This document shows, piece after piece, positions 37,926-45,900 of a stretch of 64,000 nt of DNA (position 1 is the stretch's first letter; each line of letters opens with the position of its first letter). The notes under the pieces are model-generated. The model was not told the DNA's origin and ran no database searches. It was given only the letters and a program-made list of their open reading frames with translations. The stretch is from Pseudarthrobacter sp. SSS035 (GTDB lineage: Bacteria; Actinomycetota; Actinomycetes; Actinomycetales; Micrococcaceae), in the NCBI RefSeq assembly GCF_023273875.1, contig NZ_CP096882.1, positions 3,472,001 through 3,536,000 on the forward strand. Direction: 5' to 3'. The position numbers were made by a program, and so were the translations under genes.

Positions 37926-38572
37926 CGGGCAATCGCCACCTTTCGTTCCACCGTGCTGGCAAGGATGCCCAGCGGAATGGTGAGGAGCAGATAGAAGAAC
38001 GCTACGCCGAGCAGTACTGCCATGACCTGGTCACCGTTGGCATTGGCCATTTGGCGGCCGTAGCCGAACAGTTCCAGGACAAAGAACGCGCCGGCGACGG
38101 AGGAGTTCTTGACGAGGGCAATCAGGATGTTGATCAGCGGCGGGATCACGGTCCGAAGCGCCTGCGGCAGGATGATGAGATTCAGGACCTGGCCGAAGTT
38201 CATGCCGATGCTGCGCGCGGCCTCAGCCTGGCCGAGCGGGACGCTGTTAACGCCTGAGCGGACGGCTTCAGCGATGAAAGCCGCTGTATAGGCGCTGAGG
38301 GCGATGATCGCTGCGACCTCGAACTGCTGGAATGTCACGCCGAGGCGGGGCAGGACGATCGCCGCGAAGAAGAAAGCAATGGTCAGTGGGGTGTTCCGGA
38401 GAATTTCCACGTAGACGGTGCTGAATCCCCGGAGTGCTGCAACGGGGGAAACGCGGGCTGCCGCCAGGAGTGTCCCGAGGATAAGGGCGATGATCCCGGA
38501 GACGACGGACAGGAAAAGAGTGCGGAGAAGGCCTTCCCAATAAAGGGGGAGGTTTTCAATGATGACTTCCAT
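37922..38572 (-). CDS. gluC: Glutamate ABC transporter permease GluC
   Basis: The 216-residue permease partner of GluD has helices near 15-40, 55-80, 85-105 and 180-205, and the coupling loop AEAARSIGMNFGQVLNLIILPQ. It begins 95 bp after gluB, and a strong hairpin lies in that gap. Confidence 0.9.
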   Translation of the reverse strand: MEVIIENLPLYWEGLLRTLFLSVVSGIIALILGTLLAAARVSPVAALRGFSTVYVEILRNTPLTIAFFFAAIVLPRLGVTFQQFEVAAIIALSAYTAAFIAEAVRSGVNSVPLGQAEAARSIGMNFGQVLNLIILPQALRTVIPPLINILIALVKNSSVAGAFFVLELFGYGRQMANANGDQVMAVLLGVAFFYLLLTIPLGILASTVERKVAIAR

Positions 38573-38614
38573 AGGATCCTTCGGCTCTGGGCGTAGGGGG
38601 TCAAAAAGCAGGCT

Positions 38615-38659
38615 GGCGGCTTCCGGGGAACACGTTCAACGAATTCCCCGGAAGCCGCC
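38615..38659 (-). terminator. Intercistronic hairpin between gluB and gluC
   Basis: GGCGGCTTCCGGGGAA pairs perfectly over 16 bp with TTCCCCGGAAGCCGCC, 8 bp after the gluB stop. It probably terminates or stabilises most gluB transcripts, so the binding protein is made in excess of the permeases. Confidence 0.75.
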
Positions 38660-38667
38660 GTGGCTGC

Positions 38668-39555
38668 CTAGTAGCGGTTGACGGCGGGAAGTTCAGGGGC
38701 GGTCTTGATGACCGAACCTGCAGTTGCTTCCCAGGCCTTCTTGTAGGACCCGTCCTTGCCAAACGCCTCAAGCTGGTCATTGATCCAGTTGCGGAACTCG
38801 GTGTCGTCCTTCTTCAGGCCAATGCCGTACGGCTCTTTGGTGAAGGTTTGATCCGACGCCAGCTTGAAGGCATCCGGTTCCTTGTCCACAAAGCCGGCCA
38901 GGATCACGTTGTCCGTGGTGATCGCTTCGACCTGCTTGTTGCGCAGCGGCTCAAGGCAGGCGGAGTACGTCTGGGCCGGAGCCAGGATAGCTCCGTACTT
39001 CTCCACGATCGTGGCGGCCGGGGTGGAACCGGTGACGGAGCAGACCTTCTTGCCTGCGACGTCCTCAGGCTTGGTGATGGACGTGTTGTCCTTGTTCACC
39101 ATCAGCGCCTGGCCGGCCTCGTAGTACGGGCCCGCGAAGCTGACAACCTGCTTGCGCTTGTCATTGATCGTGTAGGTGGCGATGACAATATCCACCTTGC
39201 CCTGCTCGATGAAGGGTTCGCGGTTGGCCGAGACAGTCTCTGACCATTCAATCTTGTCCGCAGCGATGCCGAGCTTGGCTGCGATCAGCTTGCCCATCTC
39301 GACGTCGAAGCCCACCGGCTTGCCGTCCAGCCCCACCTGTCCGAAGAGCGGCTGGTCGTACTTTGTGCCGATCTTGATGGTGCCTGCGGCGGACAACTTG
39401 GCCATGGTGGTGCCGGCGGCAAAAGTCGGCTTGTCGGCAACAGTGGGATCGCTGGTGGTGCCGGGGGTGGTGCCGCCGCATGCGCTCAGGGACAACGCCA
39501 GGGCAGCAGTAGCCGCCACGAAGAACGACTTCCGGCGGGTCATAAATGCCTTCAT
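38668..39555 (-). CDS. gluB: Glutamate ABC transporter substrate-binding lipoprotein GluB
   Basis: The 295-residue family 3 binding protein has lipobox LSAC with Cys26. TRRKSFF before it could serve as a Tat signal. The mature part has the family phrase IKIGTKYDQPLFG and the ligand-loop region NREPFIEQGKVDIVIATYTI. It binds glutamate, or a related acidic amino acid, outside the membrane. The start at 39555 is fixed by the SD AAAGGAATGTC; a longer open frame upstream runs through gluA and is not real. Confidence 0.9.
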   Translation of the reverse strand: MKAFMTRRKSFFVAATAALALSLSACGGTTPGTTSDPTVADKPTFAAGTTMAKLSAAGTIKIGTKYDQPLFGQVGLDGKPVGFDVEMGKLIAAKLGIAADKIEWSETVSANREPFIEQGKVDIVIATYTINDKRKQVVSFAGPYYEAGQALMVNKDNTSITKPEDVAGKKVCSVTGSTPAATIVEKYGAILAPAQTYSACLEPLRNKQVEAITTDNVILAGFVDKEPDAFKLASDQTFTKEPYGIGLKKDDTEFRNWINDQLEAFGKDGSYKKAWEATAGSVIKTAPELPAVNRY

Positions 39556-39628
39556 GACATTCCTTTCATTGGTGGGCCGTGGGTCACGGCCTGGGTGCGA
39601 ACTGGAGGGTGTGTTCGTTGATGGAAAA

Positions 39629-40384
39629 TCAGTGGGTGAGCAGCTTGGACAGGAAGTCCTTCGCGCGGTCACTCTTCGGTTTGGTGAAGAATTCTTCCGG
39701 CGTGGCATCCTCCACAATCTGGCCATCCGCCATGAAAACCACACGGTCGGCGGCTTTCCGGGCGAAGCCCATTTCGTGTGTGACCACAACCATGGTCATG
39801 CCTTCCTTGGCCAGCTGGATCATGACGTCAAGGACCTCGTTGATCATCTCGGGGTCCAGCGCAGAGGTGGGCTCATCAAAGAGCATGACCTTTGGTTTCA
39901 TCGCCAGGGCGCGGGCGATGGCCACGCGTTGCTGCTGGCCGCCGGAGAGCTGCGCCGGGAGTTTGGGGGCCTGGTGCCCCACGCCCACGCGCTCCAGCAA
40001 TGCCATGGCTTCCTTGTCGGCCTGGGCCTTGGCAACGCCTTTGACTTTGATGGGACCAAGGGTCACGTTCTCAAGGATGGTCTTGTGCGCGAAGAGGTTG
40101 AAGGACTGAAAGACCATCCCGACGTCGGCGCGGAGCTGGGCCAGCTCCTTCCCCTCCTCCGGCAACACCTTTCCATCAATGCTGATGGTGCCGCCTTCGA
40201 TGGTTTCCAGACGGTTGATGGCACGGCACAACGTGGACTTTCCTGAGCCTGACGGGCCAATGACCACCACCACTTCGCCCTTACGGACGTGGAGATTGAT
40301 GTCCTTCAAAACGTGCAACTGACCGTAATGCTTATTCACACCATTCAGGGAGACGAGCGCATCGCCGGGCACATGAGTAGTCAT
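39629..40384 (-). CDS. gluA: Glutamate ABC transporter ATP-binding protein GluA
   Basis: The 251-residue polar-amino-acid-type ATPase has Walker A GPSGSGKST, signature LSGGQQQR, Walker B LFDEPTSALDPE and the switch His in THEM. It is first in the gluABCD operon. TAGATT stands 7 nt before its ATG (40392-40397), so the operon mRNA may start at the initiation codon. It is divergent from the LOG gene, with 117 bp between. Confidence 0.93.
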   Translation of the reverse strand: MTTHVPGDALVSLNGVNKHYGQLHVLKDINLHVRKGEVVVVIGPSGSGKSTLCRAINRLETIEGGTISIDGKVLPEEGKELAQLRADVGMVFQSFNLFAHKTILENVTLGPIKVKGVAKAQADKEAMALLERVGVGHQAPKLPAQLSGGQQQRVAIARALAMKPKVMLFDEPTSALDPEMINEVLDVMIQLAKEGMTMVVVTHEMGFARKAADRVVFMADGQIVEDATPEEFFTKPKSDRAKDFLSKLLTH

Positions 40385-40391
40385 AAAGAAG

Positions 40392-40397
40392 AATCTA
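40392..40397 (-). promoter_or_regulatory. Leaderless -10 hexamer for the glu operon
   Basis: TAGATT, then 7 nt (CTTCTTT), then the gluA ATG on the minus strand, with no SD. Confidence 0.5.
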
Positions 40398-40489
40398 GCG
40401 AACATTGGCTGGTTATGAGGTGAATCACGCCAAGTTCGCGCGGATCGTGATTCAAGAGATACCTGCCACAGGCACGCTGCCCTTGGCAT

Positions 40490-40495
40490 TAGCCT
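40490..40495 (+). promoter_or_regulatory. Leaderless -10 hexamer for the LOG-family gene
   Basis: TAGCCT, then TGGGGG, then ATG at 40502. The purine run is adjacent to the start codon and cannot act as a spaced SD. Confidence 0.5.
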
Positions 40496-40501
40496 TGGGG
40501 G

Positions 40502-41284
40502 ATGAGCATCAACGCAGATCCGGCCAAAACTTCCCAGCCGCGCCGTAAGGGGCCCCTTGAACTCCGTCGCAAGCAGGCGGCTGTGGAAATGTCCGACCAG
40601 CATTTGCTTGATACCAAAGGCGCAGGACAGTTCGTCCATTCAGATCCCTGGCGTGTCCTCCGGATCCAGAGCGAGTTCGTCGAGGGGTTCGGGGCGCTTG
40701 CCGATCTGGGGCCCGCCGTCAGTGTTTTCGGCTCGGCGCGCACCAAGCCCGGCAGCCCGTACTACGAAATGGGCATGGAAGTAGGCCGAAAGCTGGCAGC
40801 CGCGGGCGTGGCCGTCATCACCGGCGGCGGTCCGGGTTCCATGGAGGCCGCCAACCGCGGGACCGTGGAAGGCAACGGCGTCTCCGTCGGCCTTGGCATT
40901 GAATTGCCCTTCGAGCAGGGCCTGAACCAGTGGGTGGACCTCGGCATTAACTTCCGCTACTTCTTCGCCCGGAAGACCATGTTCGTCAAGTATGCCCAGG
41001 GCTTCATCGTTCTTCCCGGCGGGTTGGGAACGCTGGATGAACTCTTCGAAGCCATGGTCCTGGTCCAGACCCGGAAGGTGACCTCCTTCCCGATCGTGCT
41101 CCTCGGCGTCGACTTCTGGGGGCCGATGATCGAATGGATCAAGGGCACCCTCGTGGCCGAGGGAATGGTCTCCGCAAAGGACCTGGACCTGATCCAGGTG
41201 GTGGACGATCCCGCCGAAGCGGTGCAACTGGTGTTGCACTGGACGCCCCCGGTTTCCACCAACGGCGAGCAACGGCCCGAATAG
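40502..41284 (+). CDS. LOG family protein (TIGR00730 Rossmann fold, nucleotide phosphoribohydrolase-like)
   Basis: The 260-residue protein has the family motifs GSART, GGGPGSMEAANRG and PGGLGTLDE, the last matching PGGxGTxxE. Members cleave the N-glycosidic bond of nucleoside 5'-monophosphates, some releasing cytokinins. From memory, the mycobacterial relative is Rv1205, in the same dapD-dapE neighbourhood. A substrate cannot be named here. It is leaderless and divergent from gluA. Confidence 0.9.
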   Translation: MSINADPAKTSQPRRKGPLELRRKQAAVEMSDQHLLDTKGAGQFVHSDPWRVLRIQSEFVEGFGALADLGPAVSVFGSARTKPGSPYYEMGMEVGRKLAAAGVAVITGGGPGSMEAANRGTVEGNGVSVGLGIELPFEQGLNQWVDLGINFRYFFARKTMFVKYAQGFIVLPGGLGTLDELFEAMVLVQTRKVTSFPIVLLGVDFWGPMIEWIKGTLVAEGMVSAKDLDLIQVVDDPAEAVQLVLHWTPPVSTNGEQRPE

Positions 41285-41316
41285 GCAGCCGGCCCATATC
41301 TGGCACGATGGGTGCT

Positions 41317-41706
41317 GTGAGTTTTTTCCTGGTCTACCTCGCCATCGTGCTGATCGCCGCCACCCTGTGGGCAGGCGCCGGTGGCCGCCGCGGCATTCTG
41401 CGCAGCCGCCGCCGGGGCAGTGAACCGGCCACAGGCTCCGAGGTCCCGGAGAATCCGATTCTCTACCAGGGGTTCGGGCAGCCGCCCGCCAACCTTCCGC
41501 CGGTGCTGCTGCCCGCGGACGCTGCACCTGCCGACGTCGACCGCGTCCGCTTCTCCCTCGGCCTGCGTGGGTACCGGATGGACCAGGTGGACCAGGTCCT
41601 CGACGAACTGCGGGACCAGATCGCGGCCAAAGACGAAGAAATGGGCAGGCTCCGGGCACGGCTGCTGGAATCGGAACGGGCGGCGCACCCGGAGGCCGGC
41701 GCTTGA
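41317..41706 (+). CDS. DivIVA-domain membrane protein
   Basis: The 129-residue protein has one N-terminal membrane helix (residues 2-20), a basic linker (RRGILRSRRRG) and a short DivIVA-like segment: VRFSLGLRGYRMDQVDQVLDELR, then a charged coiled coil. Such proteins may mark poles or septa, but function is unproven. A GTG at 41317 follows CACGAT by 7 nt; an ATG at 41308 is the alternative. Its last four bases overlap the start of the next gene. Confidence 0.8.
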   Translation: MSFFLVYLAIVLIAATLWAGAGGRRGILRSRRRGSEPATGSEVPENPILYQGFGQPPANLPPVLLPADAAPADVDRVRFSLGLRGYRMDQVDQVLDELRDQIAAKDEEMGRLRARLLESERAAHPEAGA

Positions 41707-42950
41707 GCACTGACACGGGGGACCGGACGGGCCCGACGGCGTTGATCACCGCATTCGGCGCCCGCGCCAGGTGGGCGGTCCAACGCTGGCCCTGGTGGCT
41801 ACAGGTTGCCGCCCTCTACGCCACTGCCCGGCTGGTCAGCGCCTGCATCTTTATGGCAGCAGCCCTGCACCAAGGACCCAACCCGTGGTTTCCGGCCGGC
41901 CCCGACTACTGGAACTTCATCAATATCTGGGATGCGCGATGGTACGGCCGGATCATCACCGACGGTTATCCCTCACCGCTTCCAACGGATGCCGCCGGCA
42001 ACGTGCAGGAAAATGCGTGGGCCTTCTATCCGCTCTTCCCGGCCCTGGGCCGTGCGCTCGCAGGCCTGACCGGAATCAGCCCTGCCGTGGCGCTGACGGT
42101 CGTCGCCATGCTGGCGGGGTTGGGTGCGGCGCTGGTTTTGTACTGCCTGTTCAGGCACAAGGCTTCGCACACCGCGGCGCTTTGGGGCGTGGCATTCTTC
42201 GCGACCTTTCCGGTGTCCGCCATTCTCCAGGTCCCGTACGCGGAGCCCCTTACCGTTTTCCTGCTGGCCACCGCCCTGCTGCTCGTCATCAGGCGTCACT
42301 ATTTCGTTGCCATGCCGGTGGTCCTGCTGCTGTGCCTCTCCCGACCCGTGGGCGTTCCCTTTGCCGCCATGGTGGGGCTTCTCTTCCTCTGGCGACTGGT
42401 CGAACGGGGGCGCGGGGAGCGGCCGGGCACCCACAGCCTCGGGGAGCTGGCGTCCCTGGCGGGCCTTACCGTGGTGTGCGGTGCCTCGGCACTGCTGTGG
42501 CCGGCAGCGGCCTGGGCCGCCACCGGAGATATTGAGGCGTATACCAAAACCGAAACAGTGTGGCGCGGCCATGACCTGGTGCCCTTCAAGCCCTGGTTCG
42601 ACGCCGGCGTCGACCTCTTTGGCCCCGTCCTGGGGATCGTGGCGCCATTCGTCTTTGCGGGCCTCTTTGCGTTCCTGCTGTTCTCCCCGCCGGTGGTCCG
42701 CCTTGGTGTGGAGCTGCGCTTGTGGTGCGCCTGCTACATGGGCTACCTCCTGGTGTTTCTCCACCCCCAGACCAGTACTTTCCGGATGCTGCTCCCGCTG
42801 TTCCCGCTGGCCCTGGCTGCCGCGCTCTTGTCCCGGTCGAAGGCATACCGCGGCACGGTCCTGACAATGTTTGTCCTGCTCCAAATCGTGTGGATCGTCT
42901 GGCTGTGGGCATGGGCGCAGCTTCCGGGCGGCGGCGATTATCCACCGTGA
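41703..42950 (+). CDS. PIG-V-like mannosyltransferase family membrane protein
   Basis: This 415-residue polytopic protein has about ten hydrophobic segments. The early DARWYGRIITDGYP stretch resembles the acidic luminal loop of polyprenol-sugar-dependent (GT-C, PIG-V-like) mannosyltransferases. It would act at the outer face of the membrane in glycoconjugate synthesis; donor and acceptor are unknown. It starts at a TTG overlapping the DivIVA-like gene by 4 bp, so the two are translationally coupled. Confidence 0.75.
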   Translation: MSTDTGDRTGPTALITAFGARARWAVQRWPWWLQVAALYATARLVSACIFMAAALHQGPNPWFPAGPDYWNFINIWDARWYGRIITDGYPSPLPTDAAGNVQENAWAFYPLFPALGRALAGLTGISPAVALTVVAMLAGLGAALVLYCLFRHKASHTAALWGVAFFATFPVSAILQVPYAEPLTVFLLATALLLVIRRHYFVAMPVVLLLCLSRPVGVPFAAMVGLLFLWRLVERGRGERPGTHSLGELASLAGLTVVCGASALLWPAAAWAATGDIEAYTKTETVWRGHDLVPFKPWFDAGVDLFGPVLGIVAPFVFAGLFAFLLFSPPVVRLGVELRLWCACYMGYLLVFLHPQTSTFRMLLPLFPLALAAALLSRSKAYRGTVLTMFVLLQIVWIVWLWAWAQLPGGGDYPP

Positions 42951-43034
42951 TCGCAGGCGGCGCCTGGCCGGCGGATTGGGGAATCCGACGCGGCCGTAAA
43001 TGTCCATCGATTAGCTACGTGCGGGTCATTACGG

Positions 43035-43185
43035 GATAATAGTAAGTAAGCAGGGACAAAAAGCATTCAGAAATGTTCAGCCATGGCGGCATCAGTACGG
43101 GCCGCCATAGCGGCTTGATTTGACCATGCGGACACAGCCCATCCGGGCTGATATGTCCTGGGACTAAATGGAGGGGAAATTCCTC
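43035..43185 (+). promoter_or_regulatory. Promoter and structured leader of the DUF3117 gene
   Basis: GATAAT at 43035-43040 is a good -10, implying a leader of about 140 nt. The leader has ATGGCGGC (43083-43090) able to pair with GCCGCCAT (43101-43108), and AGCCC/GGGCT at 43136-43149. The same GCCGCCAT can instead pair with ATGGCGGC at the start codon (43186-43193). This would form a switchable structure hiding or freeing the initiation site. Confidence 0.4.
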
Positions 43186-43368
43186 ATGGCGGCTATGAAA
43201 CCACGCACCGGCGACGGCCCTATGGAAGTCACCAAAGAGGGCCGTAGCCTGATCATGCGCGTACCGCTCGAAGGCGGCGGACGGCTTGTGGTGGAACTGA
43301 ACGCTGCGGAGGCGGCCAACCTTAAGGAATGCCTCGTCGGCGTGACTGAATCATCCAGGTCGGCATAA
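43186..43368 (+). CDS. DUF3117 domain-containing protein
   Basis: The 60-residue actinobacterial protein matches DUF3117 over its whole length (MAAMKPRTGDGPMEVTKEGR, then RVPLEGGGRLVVELNAAEA). Its function is unknown; the family is small, acidic and widespread in actinobacteria. I chose the ATG at 43186 because GAGGGGA lies before it; an ATG at 43168 would add six residues. It is monocistronic, with a structured leader upstream and a strong terminator downstream. Confidence 0.9.
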   Translation: MAAMKPRTGDGPMEVTKEGRSLIMRVPLEGGGRLVVELNAAEAANLKECLVGVTESSRSA

Positions 43369-43400
43369 TCCAGGTCGGCGTTGCCGAATAATCCCGCAGG

Positions 43401-43436
43401 GCCAAGGTCCGCAGCCAACCGGCTGCGGACCTTGGC
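43401..43436. terminator. Bidirectional terminator between DUF3117 and the O-methyltransferase
   Basis: GCCAAGGTCCGCAGCC pairs perfectly with GGCTGCGGACCTTGGC around AACC, followed by TTATTT. The flanking genes converge. Confidence 0.85.
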
Positions 43437-43451
43437 TTATTTGCTGTGGAT

Positions 43452-44084
43452 CTACTTCTTAACCGCGACCAGCAGGCCGTCGCCAGTGGGAAGCATCGCG
43501 GACGCCAGGCGGTCGTCGTCGCGGATTGCCTTGCCCACCTGGCGGAGCACCACAGTGTTGGACTCCCGGACAGCCGGGTTGGCCACGCGGTCCTTGTCCA
43601 GTGCGTCATTAATGATGAGCAGCCCGCCGGCCTTCAGGAGCCGGACGGCCTGTTCCACGTAGCCGGGCAGGCCGGGCTTGTCGGCATCAACAAACACCAG
43701 GTCATAAGCGGAGTCGGTCAGGCGCGGGAGGACGTCACCGGCGCGGCCGGAAATGGTACGGGTGCGGTTGGCCGGACTGCCGGCCTCCGAAAAAGCTTCA
43801 CGTGCCGCCTTCAGGTGTTCGACGTCCACGTCGATGGTGGTCAGCACGGCCTGCGGTCCGAGCCCCCGCAGGATGCATACCCCCGAGACGCCTGCGCCTG
43901 TGCCGATTTCGACGGCGGTCTGGGCCTTCGAGCCCGCAGCCAACACCGTCAGGACCGCACCAACACCTGCGCCGATGGGCGTCACGCCCAGTTCGAAAGA
44001 GCGCTCCCTGGCACGAAGCATAACCTCATCCTCTGCGGGCAGATCTTCTGCATAGGACCAGCTCGTGGATTTGTCGGCGCTCAT
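43452..44084 (-). CDS. Class I SAM-dependent O-methyltransferase
   Basis: The 210-residue enzyme of the catechol/caffeoyl-CoA O-methyltransferase family has the SAM motif VEIGTGAGVSG and the metal-site FVDADKPG. A cytosolic small-molecule methyl transfer is likely; the substrate is unknown. It is divergent from the sigma factor gene, the same arrangement recalled for Rv1220c and sigE in mycobacteria. TAGGCT in its upstream region (about 44119-44124, minus strand) may be a -10 with a leader of about 30 nt. Confidence 0.88.
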   Translation of the reverse strand: MSADKSTSWSYAEDLPAEDEVMLRARERSFELGVTPIGAGVGAVLTVLAAGSKAQTAVEIGTGAGVSGVCILRGLGPQAVLTTIDVDVEHLKAAREAFSEAGSPANRTRTISGRAGDVLPRLTDSAYDLVFVDADKPGLPGYVEQAVRLLKAGGLLIINDALDKDRVANPAVRESNTVVLRQVGKAIRDDDRLASAMLPTGDGLLVAVKK

Positions 44085-44311
44085 GTGATTCGCTTTCTGG
44101 GCGGCAGGGGAGTGTTTAGTACAGCCTACTGTGTGCGGGGGTGCCAGCCGCGGAAGGGAATCGTTGTGCCTCTGGCTGAAGAACCGCCCCGGTCAGGAAA
44201 TTCCCAGCCAACTTTGAAATGATGGATATCCGGTCATCCGTGAGGTGATCGGCGCCGAACAAGAGATGTCAACAGTATCCGGGCGATAGCAATCCACGAT
44301 GGGAGTGGACG

Positions 44312-44929
44312 ATGTCAGCATCAGGTATGGCGCCTGTCCCTGCGACGCAAGATTCCGCCGCTGAATGGGTCAGGCCCACTTGGGAGGAAGTGGTGGCCAA
44401 CCACTCCGCCAAGGTCTACCGGCTGGCGTACCGCCTGACGGGGAACAAGTTCGACGCCGAGGACCTCACCCAGGAGGTGTTCGTCCGCGTCTTCCGGTCA
44501 CTGGAGAATTTCAAGCCAGGGACACTGGATGGCTGGCTGCACCGCATCACCACCAACCTGTTCCTGGACCAGGCGCGCCGGAAAACCCGCATCCGGTTTG
44601 ACGCGCTGGCCGAAGACGCCGAGTCCCGGATCCCCGGGCGTGAACCCGGACCGGAACAGAGCTTCGAACACAACAACCTGGACCTTGATGTGCAGGCTGC
44701 CTTGGAGGAGCTGCCCCCGGACTTCCGCGCCGCCGTCGTGCTTTGCGACCTGGAAGGCCTGTCCTACGACGAAGTGGCCGCTGCACTCGGCGTCAAACTG
44801 GGTACCGTCCGTTCCCGTATCCACCGGGGCCGGACCATGCTGCGCGAAAAGCTGGCCCACCGCGATCCCAGGCCACAGCAAGGACGCACGCCAAAGCTTT
44901 CGCTGCCGCGCATCGCCAGTATCCTCTGA
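44312..44929 (+). CDS. sigE: ECF RNA polymerase sigma factor (SigE-like)
   Basis: This 205-residue group IV sigma factor has region 2 with KFDAEDLTQEVFVRVFRSLE and region 4 with YDEVAAALGVKLGTVRSRIHRGR. Together with the anti-sigma gene 8 bp downstream, TatB and the divergent O-methyltransferase, it matches the mycobacterial SigE locus, which responds to envelope stress. The ATG at 44312 follows GGGAGTGGACG; ATG at 44327 is possible. The 227-bp upstream region probably holds an autoregulated promoter, which I could not place. Confidence 0.92.
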   Translation: MSASGMAPVPATQDSAAEWVRPTWEEVVANHSAKVYRLAYRLTGNKFDAEDLTQEVFVRVFRSLENFKPGTLDGWLHRITTNLFLDQARRKTRIRFDALAEDAESRIPGREPGPEQSFEHNNLDLDVQAALEELPPDFRAAVVLCDLEGLSYDEVAAALGVKLGTVRSRIHRGRTMLREKLAHRDPRPQQGRTPKLSLPRIASIL

Positions 44930-44937
44930 TCGGCACC

Positions 44938-45831
44938 ATGACGCCCCAGAACCCCTTCGGCCGCCGGCATCACCGCGGCGCCGACCACGTGCGGACCTGC
45001 GCAGAATGTGCAGCGGCGCTGAAGCGTGAACGCCAGTACATCGAGCGGCTCCGTGACGCGGCTGTGCCGCCTGCCAGCGAGGACCTGACGGCCCGGCTGC
45101 TGGTCAGGACGCAGCTGCTCGCGGCCGCGGCCGAGTCAGCCCCGAGCCCGTACCGGGCCGCGCGAGCCGTGGCACTTGCCGCCGGCGGGACAGCAGCAGC
45201 CGCTGGAATTCTTGCCGTCAGCGCGTTTGCGCTGGCGGGGGACAGCCTGCCCGTCGCCCAATCGGCCATCAACGGAAGCCTGTTGCAGCATACGGCCCAG
45301 CTACCGGCCGACGGCAGGGAGATCAGTGCTCCGCAGTTGTTGGCCCTACGCTCTGAAGGCTGGGTCTGTCCGGAACTGGAGCAACTTGGCTTCCACATCC
45401 GGAGCGCCAATGCCATAACGCTGAACGGGCGGCCAGCGGTGGAAATGCACCTGACTGATGGGCAACACTATGCCACCATCGTGGAACAGCATCCCGTGGA
45501 CGCCCGGCAGCAGTCGGGTCAGGACGCCGAGCAGAACTCCGAACAGAACTCTGGTGAGAACGAGGGGAAGCTGCTGGTCAGCAGCTTGGCGCCCTGGACG
45601 GCCACCGTGGAGACCACTGCAGGAACTTTCACTGTCGAGTCAGACCTCCCGGCGGAGCAGGCCGATGACGCCGTTCCAGTGCTGCAGCGGCTCAGCGTCC
45701 TCGCCTTAGAAGGAATCAACGCGGGTGCCAGCACCGCGCCTGGCGAGTCCCCGGTGACCGCAGCGGACGACTCTCCAGGCGCCCGGTTGGAGCGGGGAAT
45801 CCGCAAACTCGGGGAGATGCTGGCTCCGTGA
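44938..45831 (+). CDS. Zinc-type anti-sigma factor (RseA-like), membrane-anchored
   Basis: The 297-residue protein carries the anti-sigma zinc motif HxxxCxxC as His17, Cys21 and Cys24. One membrane helix lies at about residues 75-97. The exported C-terminal region has a Gln/Asn/Glu/Ser-rich linker (near 195-210) inside a beta-rich sensor domain. It should bind and inhibit the SigE-like factor encoded just upstream and release it on envelope or redox stress. The start at 44938 lies 8 bp after the sigma stop. Confidence 0.85.
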   Translation: MTPQNPFGRRHHRGADHVRTCAECAAALKRERQYIERLRDAAVPPASEDLTARLLVRTQLLAAAAESAPSPYRAARAVALAAGGTAAAAGILAVSAFALAGDSLPVAQSAINGSLLQHTAQLPADGREISAPQLLALRSEGWVCPELEQLGFHIRSANAITLNGRPAVEMHLTDGQHYATIVEQHPVDARQQSGQDAEQNSEQNSGENEGKLLVSSLAPWTATVETTAGTFTVESDLPAEQADDAVPVLQRLSVLALEGINAGASTAPGESPVTAADDSPGARLERGIRKLGEMLAP

Positions 45832-45887
45832 TGCAGGCACTTTGCGACGCTGGCGGGCAGGAATCGTCAGTGGGGCTCCGGAGAGGG

Positions 45888-45893
45888 TAATCT
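45888..45893 (+). promoter_or_regulatory. Leaderless -10 hexamer for tatB
   Basis: TAATCT, then TCCTAAA (7 nt), then the GTG at 45901. This suggests tatB has its own promoter in addition to read-through from sigE. Confidence 0.5.
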
Positions 45894-45900
45894 TCCTAAA

